A stretch of DNA of 9,172 nt from Candidatus Methylomirabilota bacterium (GCA_016200385.1 JACQEV010000001.1:1-9172); one strand, 5' to 3'. Numbered from the stretch's first letter, positions 1 to 6,643 are shown. Numbers and translations: made by a program. Notes: a model not told the origin generated them from the letters alone.

Positions 1-2
1 CC

Positions 3-1706
3 CAAGTGGTCATTCAGACTGAGGCCCCTGGCCTGCCGCCCCAGGACGTGGAGCTCCTCATCACCTTCCCCACCGAGACCGCCCTTAATGGGACCCCGGG
101 GGTCGAGGCGATCCGTTCCAAATCGACGGCCGGGCTCTCGAGCATGGTCGTCGTCTTCAAGTGGGGAACGAATATCTACACGGCGCGCCAGCTCGTCAAC
201 GAACGCCTCCAGGAGGTCAAGGATCGCTTTCCGCCGGGGACCAAAAACCCCGTGATGCTCCCGATCACCTCGGCGGTGGCTTGGCTGGTCAAATACGCGC
301 TGACCAGCGATACCGTCTCGCAGATGGACCTTCGCACGATCTCGGACTGGGACATCCGCAACCGGCTGCTGGCGATCCCCGGCGTGGCCTCGGTGGTCTC
401 CATCGGCGGCGAGGCCAAGCAGTATCAGGTCCTGCTCTCCTCAGAGAAGCTGCTGCAATATGGCGTGACGGTTAAGGAGGTCCTCGACGCGGTGAGGAAG
501 ACGAACGTCAGCGTCCCCGGAGGCTTCCTGGTGGCGCCCGGCCAGGAGTATGCCGTCACGGGCGCCGGTCGAATCAGCTCCCTGGAGGAATTGAGGCAGA
601 CGAAGGTCGCGGAGCATGGCGGGATACCGATCCGGCTCGATCAGGTGGCGACTGTCCGTTTCGGCCCGGAGTTCAAGCGGGGAGATGCCACATTCAACGG
701 CAAGCCGGCCGTCATCGGAACCGTCTCGAAACTCTTTGGGGCCGATACCTTGACGGTCACCTACCAGGTCGAGCGGGCCCTGGAAGAGATCCGAAAGACC
801 CTCCCCCCTGGGACCGAGATGAACACCCGGGTCTTCCGTCAGGCCAGCTTCATAGAGTCCTCCGTCACCAACCTCCGCCGCGCTCTCCTAGAGGGTGGGG
901 TGGTGGTGAGCATCGTCGTTATCTTCTTCCTCTTCAACGTCCGGGCCTCCTTCATCACCTTGACGGCGCTCCCTCTCTCCCTCCTCTCCGGCGTCCTGCT
1001 CCTCAAGGCGTTCGGGATAGGCATCAACACTATGACCCTCGGGGGTCTGGCCATCGCTATCGGCGCCGTGGTGGACGACGCGATTGTGGATGTGGAGAAC
1101 ATCGTCCGTCGGCTCCGGCTCAACCAGGAGAAGGCCCACCCCGATTCCGCCCTGAAGGTGATCTACGAGGCGTCGGTAGAGATCCGGCACGCCGTCGTGT
1201 ACGCCACCTGGATCATCCTGATCGTCTTCATGCCGATCTTCTTCCTTGGCGAGGTTGAGGGGCGGATCTTCACCCCCTTGGGACTCGCCTTTACCCTTTC
1301 ACTCTTCGCCTCCCTGCTGGTTGCCGCGACGTTAGTTCCAGCCCTCGCCGCGATGCTCCTGCTCCGCCGTGGGGCAGACCACCCCGAACGGGAGAGCCTG
1401 ACCATCCGGGGCATGAAGCGAGCCTACGAGGCGCTCTTGCGCCGGGCCCTCCGCCACCCCCGATGGGTGATGGCGATCTGCATCCTCCTCACGGCCGGGA
1501 GCCTGGCCCTTATCCCGTTCTTCGGCCGCTCCTTCCTCCCTGAGTTCCGCGAAGGGAACTTCATCCTGCAAGTGACGACGCTCCCGGGGACTTCTTTGCC
1601 AGAATCGATGCGACTAGGTGAGGCTTGCCGCCATCCGGGAAGATCTGGAGAAGGTCCCCGGTGTCGCCACCGTCCTTGGGCAGTTCATCTCCCACCGGCT
1701 GGATGA
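3..1706 (+). CDS. Heavy-metal RND efflux pump, N-terminal fragment of a disrupted gene (5' end outside window)
   Basis: This is the N-terminal part of an inner-membrane, proton-driven RND pump of the CusA/CzcA heavy-metal family. Reading is open from position 3. The sequence enters at a point matching about residue 47 of E. coli CusA, so the first transmembrane helix lies upstream and the GTG at 6 is not the true start. Visible parts, numbered from the GTG, are periplasmic porter domain 1-290, membrane helices from about 297 to 450 with the family motif VVDDAIVDVENI (356-367, acidic D357/D358), helix seven near 486-505, and the start of the PC1 loop (SFLPEFREGN, 509-518). Real coding ends at about 1622 (LGE); the last 28 codons to the stop at 1706 are out-of-frame. 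The position matching the CusA copper ligand M573 is Q522, so copper is an unlikely substrate. The metal cannot be named. Family assignment is firm; function of this fragment alone is unlikely. Confidence 0.85.
   Translation, partial: QVVIQTEAPGLPPQDVELLITFPTETALNGTPGVEAIRSKSTAGLSSMVVVFKWGTNIYTARQLVNERLQEVKDRFPPGTKNPVMLPITSAVAWLVKYALTSDTVSQMDLRTISDWDIRNRLLAIPGVASVVSIGGEAKQYQVLLSSEKLLQYGVTVKEVLDAVRKTNVSVPGGFLVAPGQEYAVTGAGRISSLEELRQTKVAEHGGIPIRLDQVATVRFGPEFKRGDATFNGKPAVIGTVSKLFGADTLTVTYQVERALEEIRKTLPPGTEMNTRVFRQASFIESSVTNLRRALLEGGVVVSIVVIFFLFNVRASFITLTALPLSLLSGVLLLKAFGIGINTMTLGGLAIAIGAVVDDAIVDVENIVRRLRLNQEKAHPDSALKVIYEASVEIRHAVVYATWIILIVFMPIFFLGEVEGRIFTPLGLAFTLSLFASLLVAATLVPALAAMLLLRRGADHPERESLTIRGMKRAYEALLRRALRHPRWVMAICILLTAGSLALIPFFGRSFLPEFREGNFILQVTTLPGTSLPESMRLGEACRHPGRSGEGPRCRHRPWAVHLPPAG
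1611..1630 (+). other. Deletion plus frameshift breakpoint in the first RND pump gene
   Basis: Frame continuity with RND homology is lost here: GTSLPESMRLGE reads in one frame up to 1622, and LAAIREDLEKVPGV resumes in the +1 frame at 1624. A gapless comparison with the second pump in this window (residues 571-582 and 637-650) shows that about 54 residues between the two blocks are missing, so the lesion is a deletion of roughly 160 bases that is not a multiple of three. The missing part belongs to the PC1 periplasmic subdomain. The bases GAGGC at 1620-1624 would suit short-homology joining, but the parent sequence is not available to prove it. An assembly error is the main alternative. Confidence 0.75.
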
Positions 1707-2904
1707 GGTCCTCTCCGGCATCCGGGCCCAGATCGCCATCAAGATCTACGGGCTCGATATGGCCGCGCTGCGGGCGAAGGGACAACAGGTGGAGCAGATC
1801 ATGCGGGGGACCCAGGGGATCACGGACCTGCTCCTCGAGCCCCTCATCGATGTCCCGGGCGTTCGCATCAAGGTCGATCGGGAGGAGGCATCTCGTCTCG
1901 GCCTGGACGTGGGTGACGTCCTGGAGACCACCGAGGTCGCCTTCGGCGGGACGGCGGTCTCCCGCGTCGTGGAAGGGCAACGGGCCTTCGATCTCTTCGT
2001 CTGGTTCGACGAAGCCTCCCGTAAAGACAGCGCCTCGATGCGCAACCTCCTCATCGATGCCCCGGCGGGGCGGAAGATTCCGCTCCGGCTTGTGGCCGAC
2101 GTCGAGGTCACAAACGGCCCCTTCATGATCAACCGGGAGAAGATGCAGCGGCGGATCGTCGTCCAGGCGAATGTCGCGGGTCGCGATCTCAACAGCGTGA
2201 TCCAAGAGGTCCAAGGCAAGATCGGCAAGGAGGTTCAGCTTCCCACGGGCTACTTCATCGAGTACGGCGGGCAGTTCGAAAGCCAGCAGGAGGCGACGAG
2301 GGTTCTGATGCTGTATGGCCTGGTGGCGGTCGTCGGGATTTTCATCATGCTCTACAAAGCCTTCAATTCGTCGCGGGCTGCCCTTCTCGTCATGGCCAAT
2401 CTCCCCCTGGCCCTGATCGGCGGGGTGGTGGCGATCTTTTTCACCGGGCGGATCATGAGCGTTCCGTCCCTGCTCGGGTTCATCAGCGTCTTCGGGATCG
2501 CGGCCCGCAACGGGATCATCCTGGTCAGCCACTACCGACAGCTTCGGGCTGAAGGCGAGTCGAAGGACCAGGTCATCATCGAGGGGTCCAAGAACAGGCT
2601 CGCGCCGGTCCTGATGACGGCTGCCGCGGCAGCGCTTGGCCTGCTCCCCCTCCTCTTCGGCGACGCGACCGGGAAGGAGCTGGAGCGGCCGATGGCCCAG
2701 GTGATCCTCGGCGGGCTGTTCACCTCGACGCTCCTCAACATGATCGTCGTCCCGACGCTGTTCCTGAAGTTCGGCTGGGAGCGTGAAGAGGTCTTCCAGC
2801 AACAATTGGCCCTGGAGCGTGGCGAACTATATCGGCCAGGCGTTTCGTCCTCGGTCGTTCCAGTGTCCAACCCCGCCGGCAGCTCGCAAAATCGCTCCGC
2901 ATGA
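1618..2904 (+). CDS. Heavy-metal RND efflux pump, C-terminal fragment of the same disrupted gene
   Basis: This is the C-terminal half of the pump begun upstream, in the +1 frame. The frame is closed by a TAG at 1615-1617 and reopens at once, so the GTG at 1618 is only the first possible codon and no convincing ribosome site precedes it. Homology starts at LAAIRE (1624 on). Numbered from 1618, the periplasmic PC1/PC2 part spans about 3-225, followed by five membrane helices near 229-247, 255-275, 283-302, 329-350 and 361-383. The motif GIAARNGIILVSHY (293-306) is typical of this RND subclass. The expected helix eight to twelve set is complete and the protein ends in a normal short cytoplasmic tail (TGA at 2902-2904). 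The position of the third CusA copper ligand (M672) is a glutamate (E30). A cut pump lacking its N-half should not transport alone. Whether this half is expressed is unknown. Confidence 0.8.
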   Translation: MRLAAIREDLEKVPGVATVLGQFISHRLDEVLSGIRAQIAIKIYGLDMAALRAKGQQVEQIMRGTQGITDLLLEPLIDVPGVRIKVDREEASRLGLDVGDVLETTEVAFGGTAVSRVVEGQRAFDLFVWFDEASRKDSASMRNLLIDAPAGRKIPLRLVADVEVTNGPFMINREKMQRRIVVQANVAGRDLNSVIQEVQGKIGKEVQLPTGYFIEYGGQFESQQEATRVLMLYGLVAVVGIFIMLYKAFNSSRAALLVMANLPLALIGGVVAIFFTGRIMSVPSLLGFISVFGIAARNGIILVSHYRQLRAEGESKDQVIIEGSKNRLAPVLMTAAAAALGLLPLLFGDATGKELERPMAQVILGGLFTSTLLNMIVVPTLFLKFGWEREEVFQQQLALERGELYRPGVSSSVVPVSNPAGSSQNRSA

Positions 2905-3077
2905 AAATGAGGAGGAGTTCACCCTCGTATACAGTGTTTCCCTGGATGCTACGCTGGCGGCGACAATTCGTGGCAACCTCAAGGTTCCCGCCAGGGCCAC
3001 CGATATCGACGAGTAGCCAGTGCTCTAATGCGGAGGAGGTAAGCTCAAATCGGGACATTGCCTCAGACGACAATTTC
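2905..3077. other. Gene-free spacer downstream of the first pump
   Basis: I see no convincing gene, RNA or terminator here. There is one weak inverted repeat (AACCT-CA-AGGTT, near 2975-2986) without a T-run. Two strong Shine-Dalgarno-like purine runs (2911-2917 and 3032-3040) are not followed by a start codon at a useful distance. An open frame starting at ATG 2901, overlapping the pump stop, gives a 76-residue low-complexity product with no recognisable family and no ribosome site, and I do not accept it as a gene. Confidence 0.5.
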
Positions 3078-3106
3078 TTGACAAGCCGGAATCCGAATGT
3101 TAGGGT
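3078..3106 (+). promoter_or_regulatory. Sigma70-like promoter of the copper efflux unit
   Basis: A perfect -35 hexamer TTGACA (3078-3083) is followed after 17 bases by TAGGGT (3101-3106). This has the most conserved -10 bases (TA...T) and an upstream TG (3098-3099) forming an extended -10. Transcription would start near 3113, about 32 bases before the ATG at 3145 and downstream of the ATG at 3097, which argues for the later start of the small gene. The local sequence is more AT-rich than the flanking genes. No MerR/CueR-type 19-base spacing is present, so a different regulator or constitutive expression is expected. Confidence 0.6.
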
Positions 3107-3127
3107 TTCTCCAGAAATTCTTAGGGT
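3100..3127. promoter_or_regulatory. Possible operator: direct repeat and small palindrome over the start site
   Basis: TTAGGGT occurs twice, at 3100-3106 and 3121-3127, with a 21-base period (two helical turns), an arrangement often used by response regulators of the OmpR/PhoB type. Between the copies lies a 5-2-5 inverted repeat TTTCT-CC-AGAAA (3106-3117) spanning the predicted transcription start. I do not recognise either as a known metal-regulator box. Chance is possible. Confidence 0.3.
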
Positions 3128-3144
3128 CTGAAGGACAACGCGAG

Positions 3145-3444
3145 ATGCAACACTCTAAAGAGCCGAAGACAGGTCTACTGGTGACTGCGGCGGTAGTGGC
3201 CCTTGCTGCCATCGTAATCCTGTGCCCTCTGAGCATGATGGCAAATGCCCAAATGACCCAAGTGATGAGCCAGAACATGGCCACGCAAGGTGTGCAGGGG
3301 ATGTGTCCTATGCTGTGCGGCATCCCTCCACACTCTGCTGGTTTTGAATCCAGTGACTTTGACCACGGACCACTTCCGGTTTACCTCGATCTCAATCCTG
3401 CTTCCACGGTCCGACCTATCTTCCACCCCCCTACCCTCTCCTGA
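3145..3444 (+). CDS. Small exported Met/Cys-rich protein at the head of the efflux operon, unknown function
   Basis: This gene encodes 99 residues. The ATG at 3145 is chosen because AAGGA (3131-3135) precedes it by 9 bases and the predicted promoter overlaps the earlier in-frame ATG at 3097. A basic N-terminus and a hydrophobic stretch (10-31) end in ANA (33-35), a plausible signal-peptidase site, so the mature form would begin at Q36; an uncleaved membrane anchor is the alternative. The exported part carries M37, M41 and M45 at i,i+4 spacing, then M53-C54-P-M56-L-C58, and H63, H74 and H94: soft ligands suited to Cu(I) or Ag(I). The C-terminus (RPIFHPPTLS) recalls short proteins found ahead of other metal-RND operons (CzcI or DUF2946-like), a weak resemblance. 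I do not recognise the family. Its position 234 bases before the channel gene suggests a metal-binding accessory or sensor; this is inference. Confidence 0.6.
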   Translation: MQHSKEPKTGLLVTAAVVALAAIVILCPLSMMANAQMTQVMSQNMATQGVQGMCPMLCGIPPHSAGFESSDFDHGPLPVYLDLNPASTVRPIFHPPTLS

Positions 3445-3450
3445 TCCCTC

Positions 3451-3520
3451 CTCACCCAGCCTGAACGTATTCGGTCGCCCCGCTCCACCCTTGCGTGTGT
3501 AAGGCGCTAGGGCTGGTGAG
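3451..3520 (+). other. Long-range inverted repeat just after the small gene
   Basis: CTCACCCAGCC (3451-3461) can pair with GGCTGGTGAG (3511-3520) to give ten base pairs with one bulged C, enclosing a 49-base loop in which CGCC (3476-3479) may pair with GGCG (3503-3506). It begins seven bases after the small gene's stop. There is no T-run, so it does not look like a simple intrinsic terminator. It could stabilise the transcript end or act in attenuation. Confidence 0.35.
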
Positions 3521-3631
3521 CAATCTCTCTCTACATCTACCCTCGAACCACAGAGCCTGATCCATCTCTATGGATGGCCTCCGAGGACCGGTTGGAGGGG
3601 CTTTCATGACCGGATGGTGGCTGGCGAGCAA
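3511..3631 (+). repeat. 13-base imperfect direct repeat in the leader of the channel gene
   Basis: GGCTGG(T/C)GAGCAA occurs at 3511-3523 and again at 3619-3631 with one mismatch, 108 bases apart. Such a match is unlikely by chance in a 234-base stretch. The upstream arm at 3451-3461 pairs fully with the first copy and, with a mismatch, with the second, so the copies could compete. A weaker pair GACCGG(T/A)TGG lies at 3586-3595 and 3608-3617. Confidence 0.4.
3560..3598 (+). other. Two small consecutive hairpins in the leader
   Basis: ATCCAT-CTCT-ATGGAT (3560-3575) is a perfect six-pair stem with a four-base loop. It is followed by CCTCC (3578-3582) and GGAGG (3594-3598), a five-pair stem. No T-run follows, so neither is a typical terminator. 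They may simply be part of a folded leader. Confidence 0.3.
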
Positions 3632-3671
3632 CTCTGAAGGAACCCGATTTCTCAAACTGCCTTGTCAGAGG
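3632..3671 (+). promoter_or_regulatory. Possible Shine-Dalgarno-covering hairpin before the channel gene
   Basis: CTCTGA (3632-3637) is the exact complement of TCAGAG (3665-3670). Three more pairs (one of them G-U) can form inside after a bulged G, leaving a 20-base loop. The right arm contains most of the ribosome site GAGG (3668-3671) of the gene starting at 3679, so folding would hide it. This suggests translational control, but no known riboswitch or thermometer class is recognised. Confidence 0.35.
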
Positions 3672-3678
3672 TGAATCG

Positions 3679-4968
3679 ATGCGAATAAAGAAAGATTTCT
3701 TCATCGGAACCGTGCTCGTGCTGTTACCGGCGATACCCTCCGCTGCCCGGCAATCGCTCGCTCTGACGTTGGAAACCACCACCAGCCTTAACCAACTTAT
3801 CGAGGAGGCTCTCAGGTCGAATCCCGAGATCCTCGCGGCACACAAGGGCGTTGGAGCCGCTCAGGCCAGGATCGCCCAAGCCAGTGCCCTCGATGATCCG
3901 GAGCTGGATTTTGAGAGCTGGTCGATCCCCTTCAGCCAACCGACGAACGTCAACCAGGCCAATACCCATATGGTGAACCTCCGCCAGCGGGTTCCCTTCC
4001 CCGGCAAGCTTCGGCTCAGAGGGGAGATCGCCTCACAGGAAGCGAAGATGGCCGCGGCGCAGTCCAGGGCCAAGGAGCGAGAGGTCATCGCGCTCGTCAA
4101 AAAGAGTTACTACGATCTGTTCATGGCGGACCGTAGCCTTCAGATCTTGACCGACCAACTGGAGATCATGAAGCAGATACTGCGGACAGCGGAAATCAGA
4201 TATGCGGTTGGAAAGGCGCCGCAGCCAGATGTGCTGAAGGCCCAGGTCGAACAGAGCGAATTGCTGAACAAGCTCATTGTAGCCCGGCAGGAGCGAGCGA
4301 CTGCCGAGGCGAGACTCAACATGCTGTTGAACCGTTCGATAGCAGCCGCGTGGCCATCACCCCCGGATTTCGTCCCGCCCCAAAGAGACTTCGAGCGCGA
4401 GATGCTCTCGCAATTGGCTCTCCAGTCGCGGGCCGAACTCCAGGAGGCGGGAGCGGGGATTGCGCAGGCAGAGGGTTCTCGCGACCTCGCCGTGCGCAAT
4501 CAACGGACGCCCGATTTCACCCTTGGTCTCGGCTACTGGTTTGTGCCGCAAGGAAAGTTTGAGCACACCTACTCGGCGATGGTCACGCTGACCATCCCAT
4601 TCTTTTGGACGAAGGTGAAGCACGATAAAGAAGTTGAGGAGGCTGGAGCGAAGATCGCCAAGCAGGAGGCGACCTATCAGGCCATCAGGAACATGACGCT
4701 CTTCGAGGTGAAGGACGCCCTGGCGAAACTGGAGGCCGCTCAGAGAACGGTGGCCCTCTATTCGGGAGGACTTATCCCGCAGAGCGAGCAATCGTTTAAG
4801 GCCGCCACTGCCGCCTATGAAACCGGCAAGATCGATTTCCTCAGCTTGCTGGAGGCCCAGCGCTCATTGAGGGATACCAAGCTGGGCTACTACAGAGCTG
4901 CGGTTAATCTCGAGCAACGGTCCGCCGAGATGGAGCGAGCAATCGGAAGGGATCTGCCGCCTCAATGA
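3679..4968 (+). CDS. cusC: TolC/CusC-family outer-membrane efflux channel
   Basis: The 429-residue outer-membrane factor would form the trimeric beta-barrel and alpha-barrel exit duct that accepts metal from the pump-adaptor complex. The start is supported by GAGG (3668-3671) seven bases upstream and by a signal peptide: basic MRIKK, hydrophobic 7-19, likely cut after PSAA (20-23). Two tandem OEP repeats are visible. The first spans about 34-218 with PFPGKLRLRGE (106-116) and RYAVGKAPQPDVLKAQVE (174-191); the second spans about 236-425 with the hallmark YETGKIDFLSLLEAQRSL (380-397). Long coiled-coil helices rich in A, E, Q and K link them. Length fits the family (about 420-460). Unlike E. coli CusC there is no lipobox; the protein contains no cysteine, so it is not a lipoprotein. 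The adaptor gene follows 40 bases on, and the assignment to copper export rests on these neighbours, as the sequence could equally be called CzcC-like. Confidence 0.88.
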   Translation: MRIKKDFFIGTVLVLLPAIPSAARQSLALTLETTTSLNQLIEEALRSNPEILAAHKGVGAAQARIAQASALDDPELDFESWSIPFSQPTNVNQANTHMVNLRQRVPFPGKLRLRGEIASQEAKMAAAQSRAKEREVIALVKKSYYDLFMADRSLQILTDQLEIMKQILRTAEIRYAVGKAPQPDVLKAQVEQSELLNKLIVARQERATAEARLNMLLNRSIAAAWPSPPDFVPPQRDFEREMLSQLALQSRAELQEAGAGIAQAEGSRDLAVRNQRTPDFTLGLGYWFVPQGKFEHTYSAMVTLTIPFFWTKVKHDKEVEEAGAKIAKQEATYQAIRNMTLFEVKDALAKLEAAQRTVALYSGGLIPQSEQSFKAATAAYETGKIDFLSLLEAQRSLRDTKLGYYRAAVNLEQRSAEMERAIGRDLPPQ

Positions 4969-5008
4969 TGCCAAATCAGTCGGTGAGTGTGTATGTGGAG
5001 GATAGGCC

Positions 5009-6643
5009 ATGACAGATCGAGATCACCACAATGACCGTTTCGTCTGTTCTGCAAAGAAGCAAGAACTCCCCTCTGCACAGAAGACGAGACTCTGGGCCGG
5101 CGCCGCCCTCTTGCTTCTCACGCTGGCGGGCGGCCTGTTTTTCCTTCGCGAACGACGAGGGCTGACAGGAGAGGGGCAGCTCAAACCTGTTGCCCTCCGG
5201 ACAGCCGCGGCTATGTCCCAGGCGATGTCCCAGCCATCCCCGCAGTTAGCCAACCAGGATGGTCACCTCTCGGTTCGCCTGAGTCGGGAGGATCAGCAGA
5301 TGATCGGGGTCGAGGCAACCACTGTCACGCACCGAACCCTGACGAAGGAGATCGATGCGGTCGGCAAGATCGACTACGACGAGCGAAAGATCGCCTACGT
5401 CTCCTCGAGGATCGCCGGCCGGCTTGACAAGCTGTACGTGAATTTCACCGGGATGAGGGTAGAGAAAGGCCAACCGCTGGCCCTGATCTACAGCCCCGAC
5501 CTCGCCGCCACCCAGCAGGAGTATCTTCTTGCGATGGAGACATTTGAACGTGTCAAGGGCAGCGGGATCAAGGAGGTCGTGGACAGCGCAGCGTCGCTCG
5601 TGGAAGCGGCGCGAAACCGGCTCGTTCTCTGGGGCGTGACAGAGGACCAGCTCGCCCAGATTCAAGCCGAGAAGCGCAATCACTTCCAAATGCCCATCTA
5701 CTCGCCGATCGGCGGCACCGTGATCGAGAAGATGACGTTCGAGGGGAAGTATGTCGCTGAAGGTGAAGCTCTCTACAAGGTTGCCGATCTCTCTACGGTC
5801 TGGATGCAGGGCGAGGTCTACGAATATGAATTGCCCTGGATCAAGCCGGGACAACCGGTGGAAATCGCCTCACCAAGCTATTCCGGTGCCACATTCAGGG
5901 GACGAGTGTCATTTATCGACCCCATGCTGAACCCTCAGACTCGAACCGTCAAGGTCAGGGTCGAAATCCCAAACCCCGACGGCACGCTCAAGCCTCAGAT
6001 GTTCGTGACTGCGAAGTTTCAGGCCTCTCCGGCAGGGCAGGCCCTTGCCGTTCCGAAATCGGCGGTCCTCGACACCGGCGTCCGGCAGCTTGTCTACCTG
6101 GACCGGGGCAACGGGCTATACCAAGGGCGACAGGTGACTCTCGGTCCGGAAGCGCGTGGATACTACCCTGTCATTAAAGGACTCGTGGAAGGGGATCGGG
6201 TCGTCACGGCGGGCAACTTCCTCATAGACTCCCAGGCCCAGCTCAGCGGACCCAGCATGGGCATGCCCAGCCTGGGAGAGTCACAAAAGATGGTGGCCGC
6301 CGAGAAGAGTGAGGCGAGGGGTGAGAAGCCCTCCAAACTCAAGATCACGCTGACGAGCAAGCCGAAATCGCCGGTCGTCGGGAAGAACAAGTTCACGATT
6401 ACCATCACCGACGCCGAAGGGAAGCCGGTCAACGATGCCAAGGTGCTCCTGACCAATTCGATGCCCTCGATGCCGGGGATGCCGGGCGGCATGAGCCTGG
6501 AGGCGGAGGCGACCAGGGTGGGCGAAGGGGAATACGAAGCCCTCGTGCAACTGGTCATGGCCGGCCCGTGGAAGATTGTGGTCGTAGCGACGAGGCCAGG
6601 GCAGCCCTCCACCTCGGCCACCATCAACCTCAACGCCAAATAG
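5009..6643 (+). CDS. cusB: CusB-type periplasmic adaptor with C-terminal YtkA-like Met-rich domain
   Basis: The 544-residue membrane-fusion protein would join the inner-membrane pump to the outer channel. The start has a strong GGAGG (4997-5001) seven bases upstream. Residues 1-26 are polar, 27-46 form a single membrane anchor, and 60-85 a flexible arm with M69 and M73 (MSQAMSQ). The core follows: beta-barrel and lipoyl strands about 118-165 ([20 protein letters not shown]), helical hairpin 165-225, second lipoyl half 228-262 ([11 protein letters not shown]), then beta-barrel and membrane-proximal parts to about 412. Residues 442-544 add a YtkA/FixH-like beta-sandwich ([20 protein letters not shown], 458-477) with methionines at 485, 488, 491 and 495. 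E. coli CusB has 407 residues, so the tail is an extra module. No YTCPMHP-type metal-binding domain is present. It probably hands Cu(I)/Ag(I) to the pump. The pump gene follows after 19 bases. Confidence 0.92.
   Translation: MTDRDHHNDRFVCSAKKQELPSAQKTRLWAGAALLLLTLAGGLFFLRERRGLTGEGQLKPVALRTAAAMSQAMSQPSPQLANQDGHLSVRLSREDQQMIGVEATTVTHRTLTKEIDAVGKIDYDERKIAYVSSRIAGRLDKLYVNFTGMRVEKGQPLALIYSPDLAATQQEYLLAMETFERVKGSGIKEVVDSAASLVEAARNRLVLWGVTEDQLAQIQAEKRNHFQMPIYSPIGGTVIEKMTFEGKYVAEGEALYKVADLSTVWMQGEVYEYELPWIKPGQPVEIASPSYSGATFRGRVSFIDPMLNPQTRTVKVRVEIPNPDGTLKPQMFVTAKFQASPAGQALAVPKSAVLDTGVRQLVYLDRGNGLYQGRQVTLGPEARGYYPVIKGLVEGDRVVTAGNFLIDSQAQLSGPSMGMPSLGESQKMVAAEKSEARGEKPSKLKITLTSKPKSPVVGKNKFTITITDAEGKPVNDAKVLLTNSMPSMPGMPGGMSLEAEATRVGEGEYEALVQLVMAGPWKIVVVATRPGQPSTSATINLNAK

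Noticed and set aside
1600..1630. Programmed ribosomal frameshift as the reason for the broken pump
   Set aside because: No slippery sequence is present, and a frameshift alone does not explain the roughly 54 missing residues of PC1.
1561..2805. 414-residue open frame on the minus strand inside the first pump
   Set aside because: It is antisense to clear RND coding sequence, has a charged, repetitive composition rich in D, E, R and H typical of the complement of high-GC codons, and shows no known domain.
2970..2992. Inverted repeat AACCT-CA-AGGTT as a terminator of the first pump
   Set aside because: The stem is only five pairs with a two-base loop and no T-run follows.
3032..3040. Strong Shine-Dalgarno-like GGAGGAGGT in the spacer
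   Set aside because: No ATG, GTG or TTG follows within a usable distance. The nearest TTG (3058) is 17 bases off and reads only seven codons to a stop.
2901..3131. 76-residue frame whose ATG overlaps the stop of the first pump (ATGA)
   Set aside because: The overlap suggests coupling, but there is no Shine-Dalgarno site, the product is rich in S, R and P without a recognisable fold, and it runs through the promoter region.
3097..3144. Earlier in-frame ATG for the small Met/Cys-rich gene (would give 115 residues)
   Set aside because: It lies on the predicted -10 region and has no ribosome site, while ATG 3145 has AAGGA at good spacing and starts a normal signal-like N-terminus.
3452..3655. 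67-residue minus-strand frame in the leader of the channel gene
   Set aside because: No ribosome site, no recognisable motif, and it lies over the inverted repeats that give a simpler explanation of the region.
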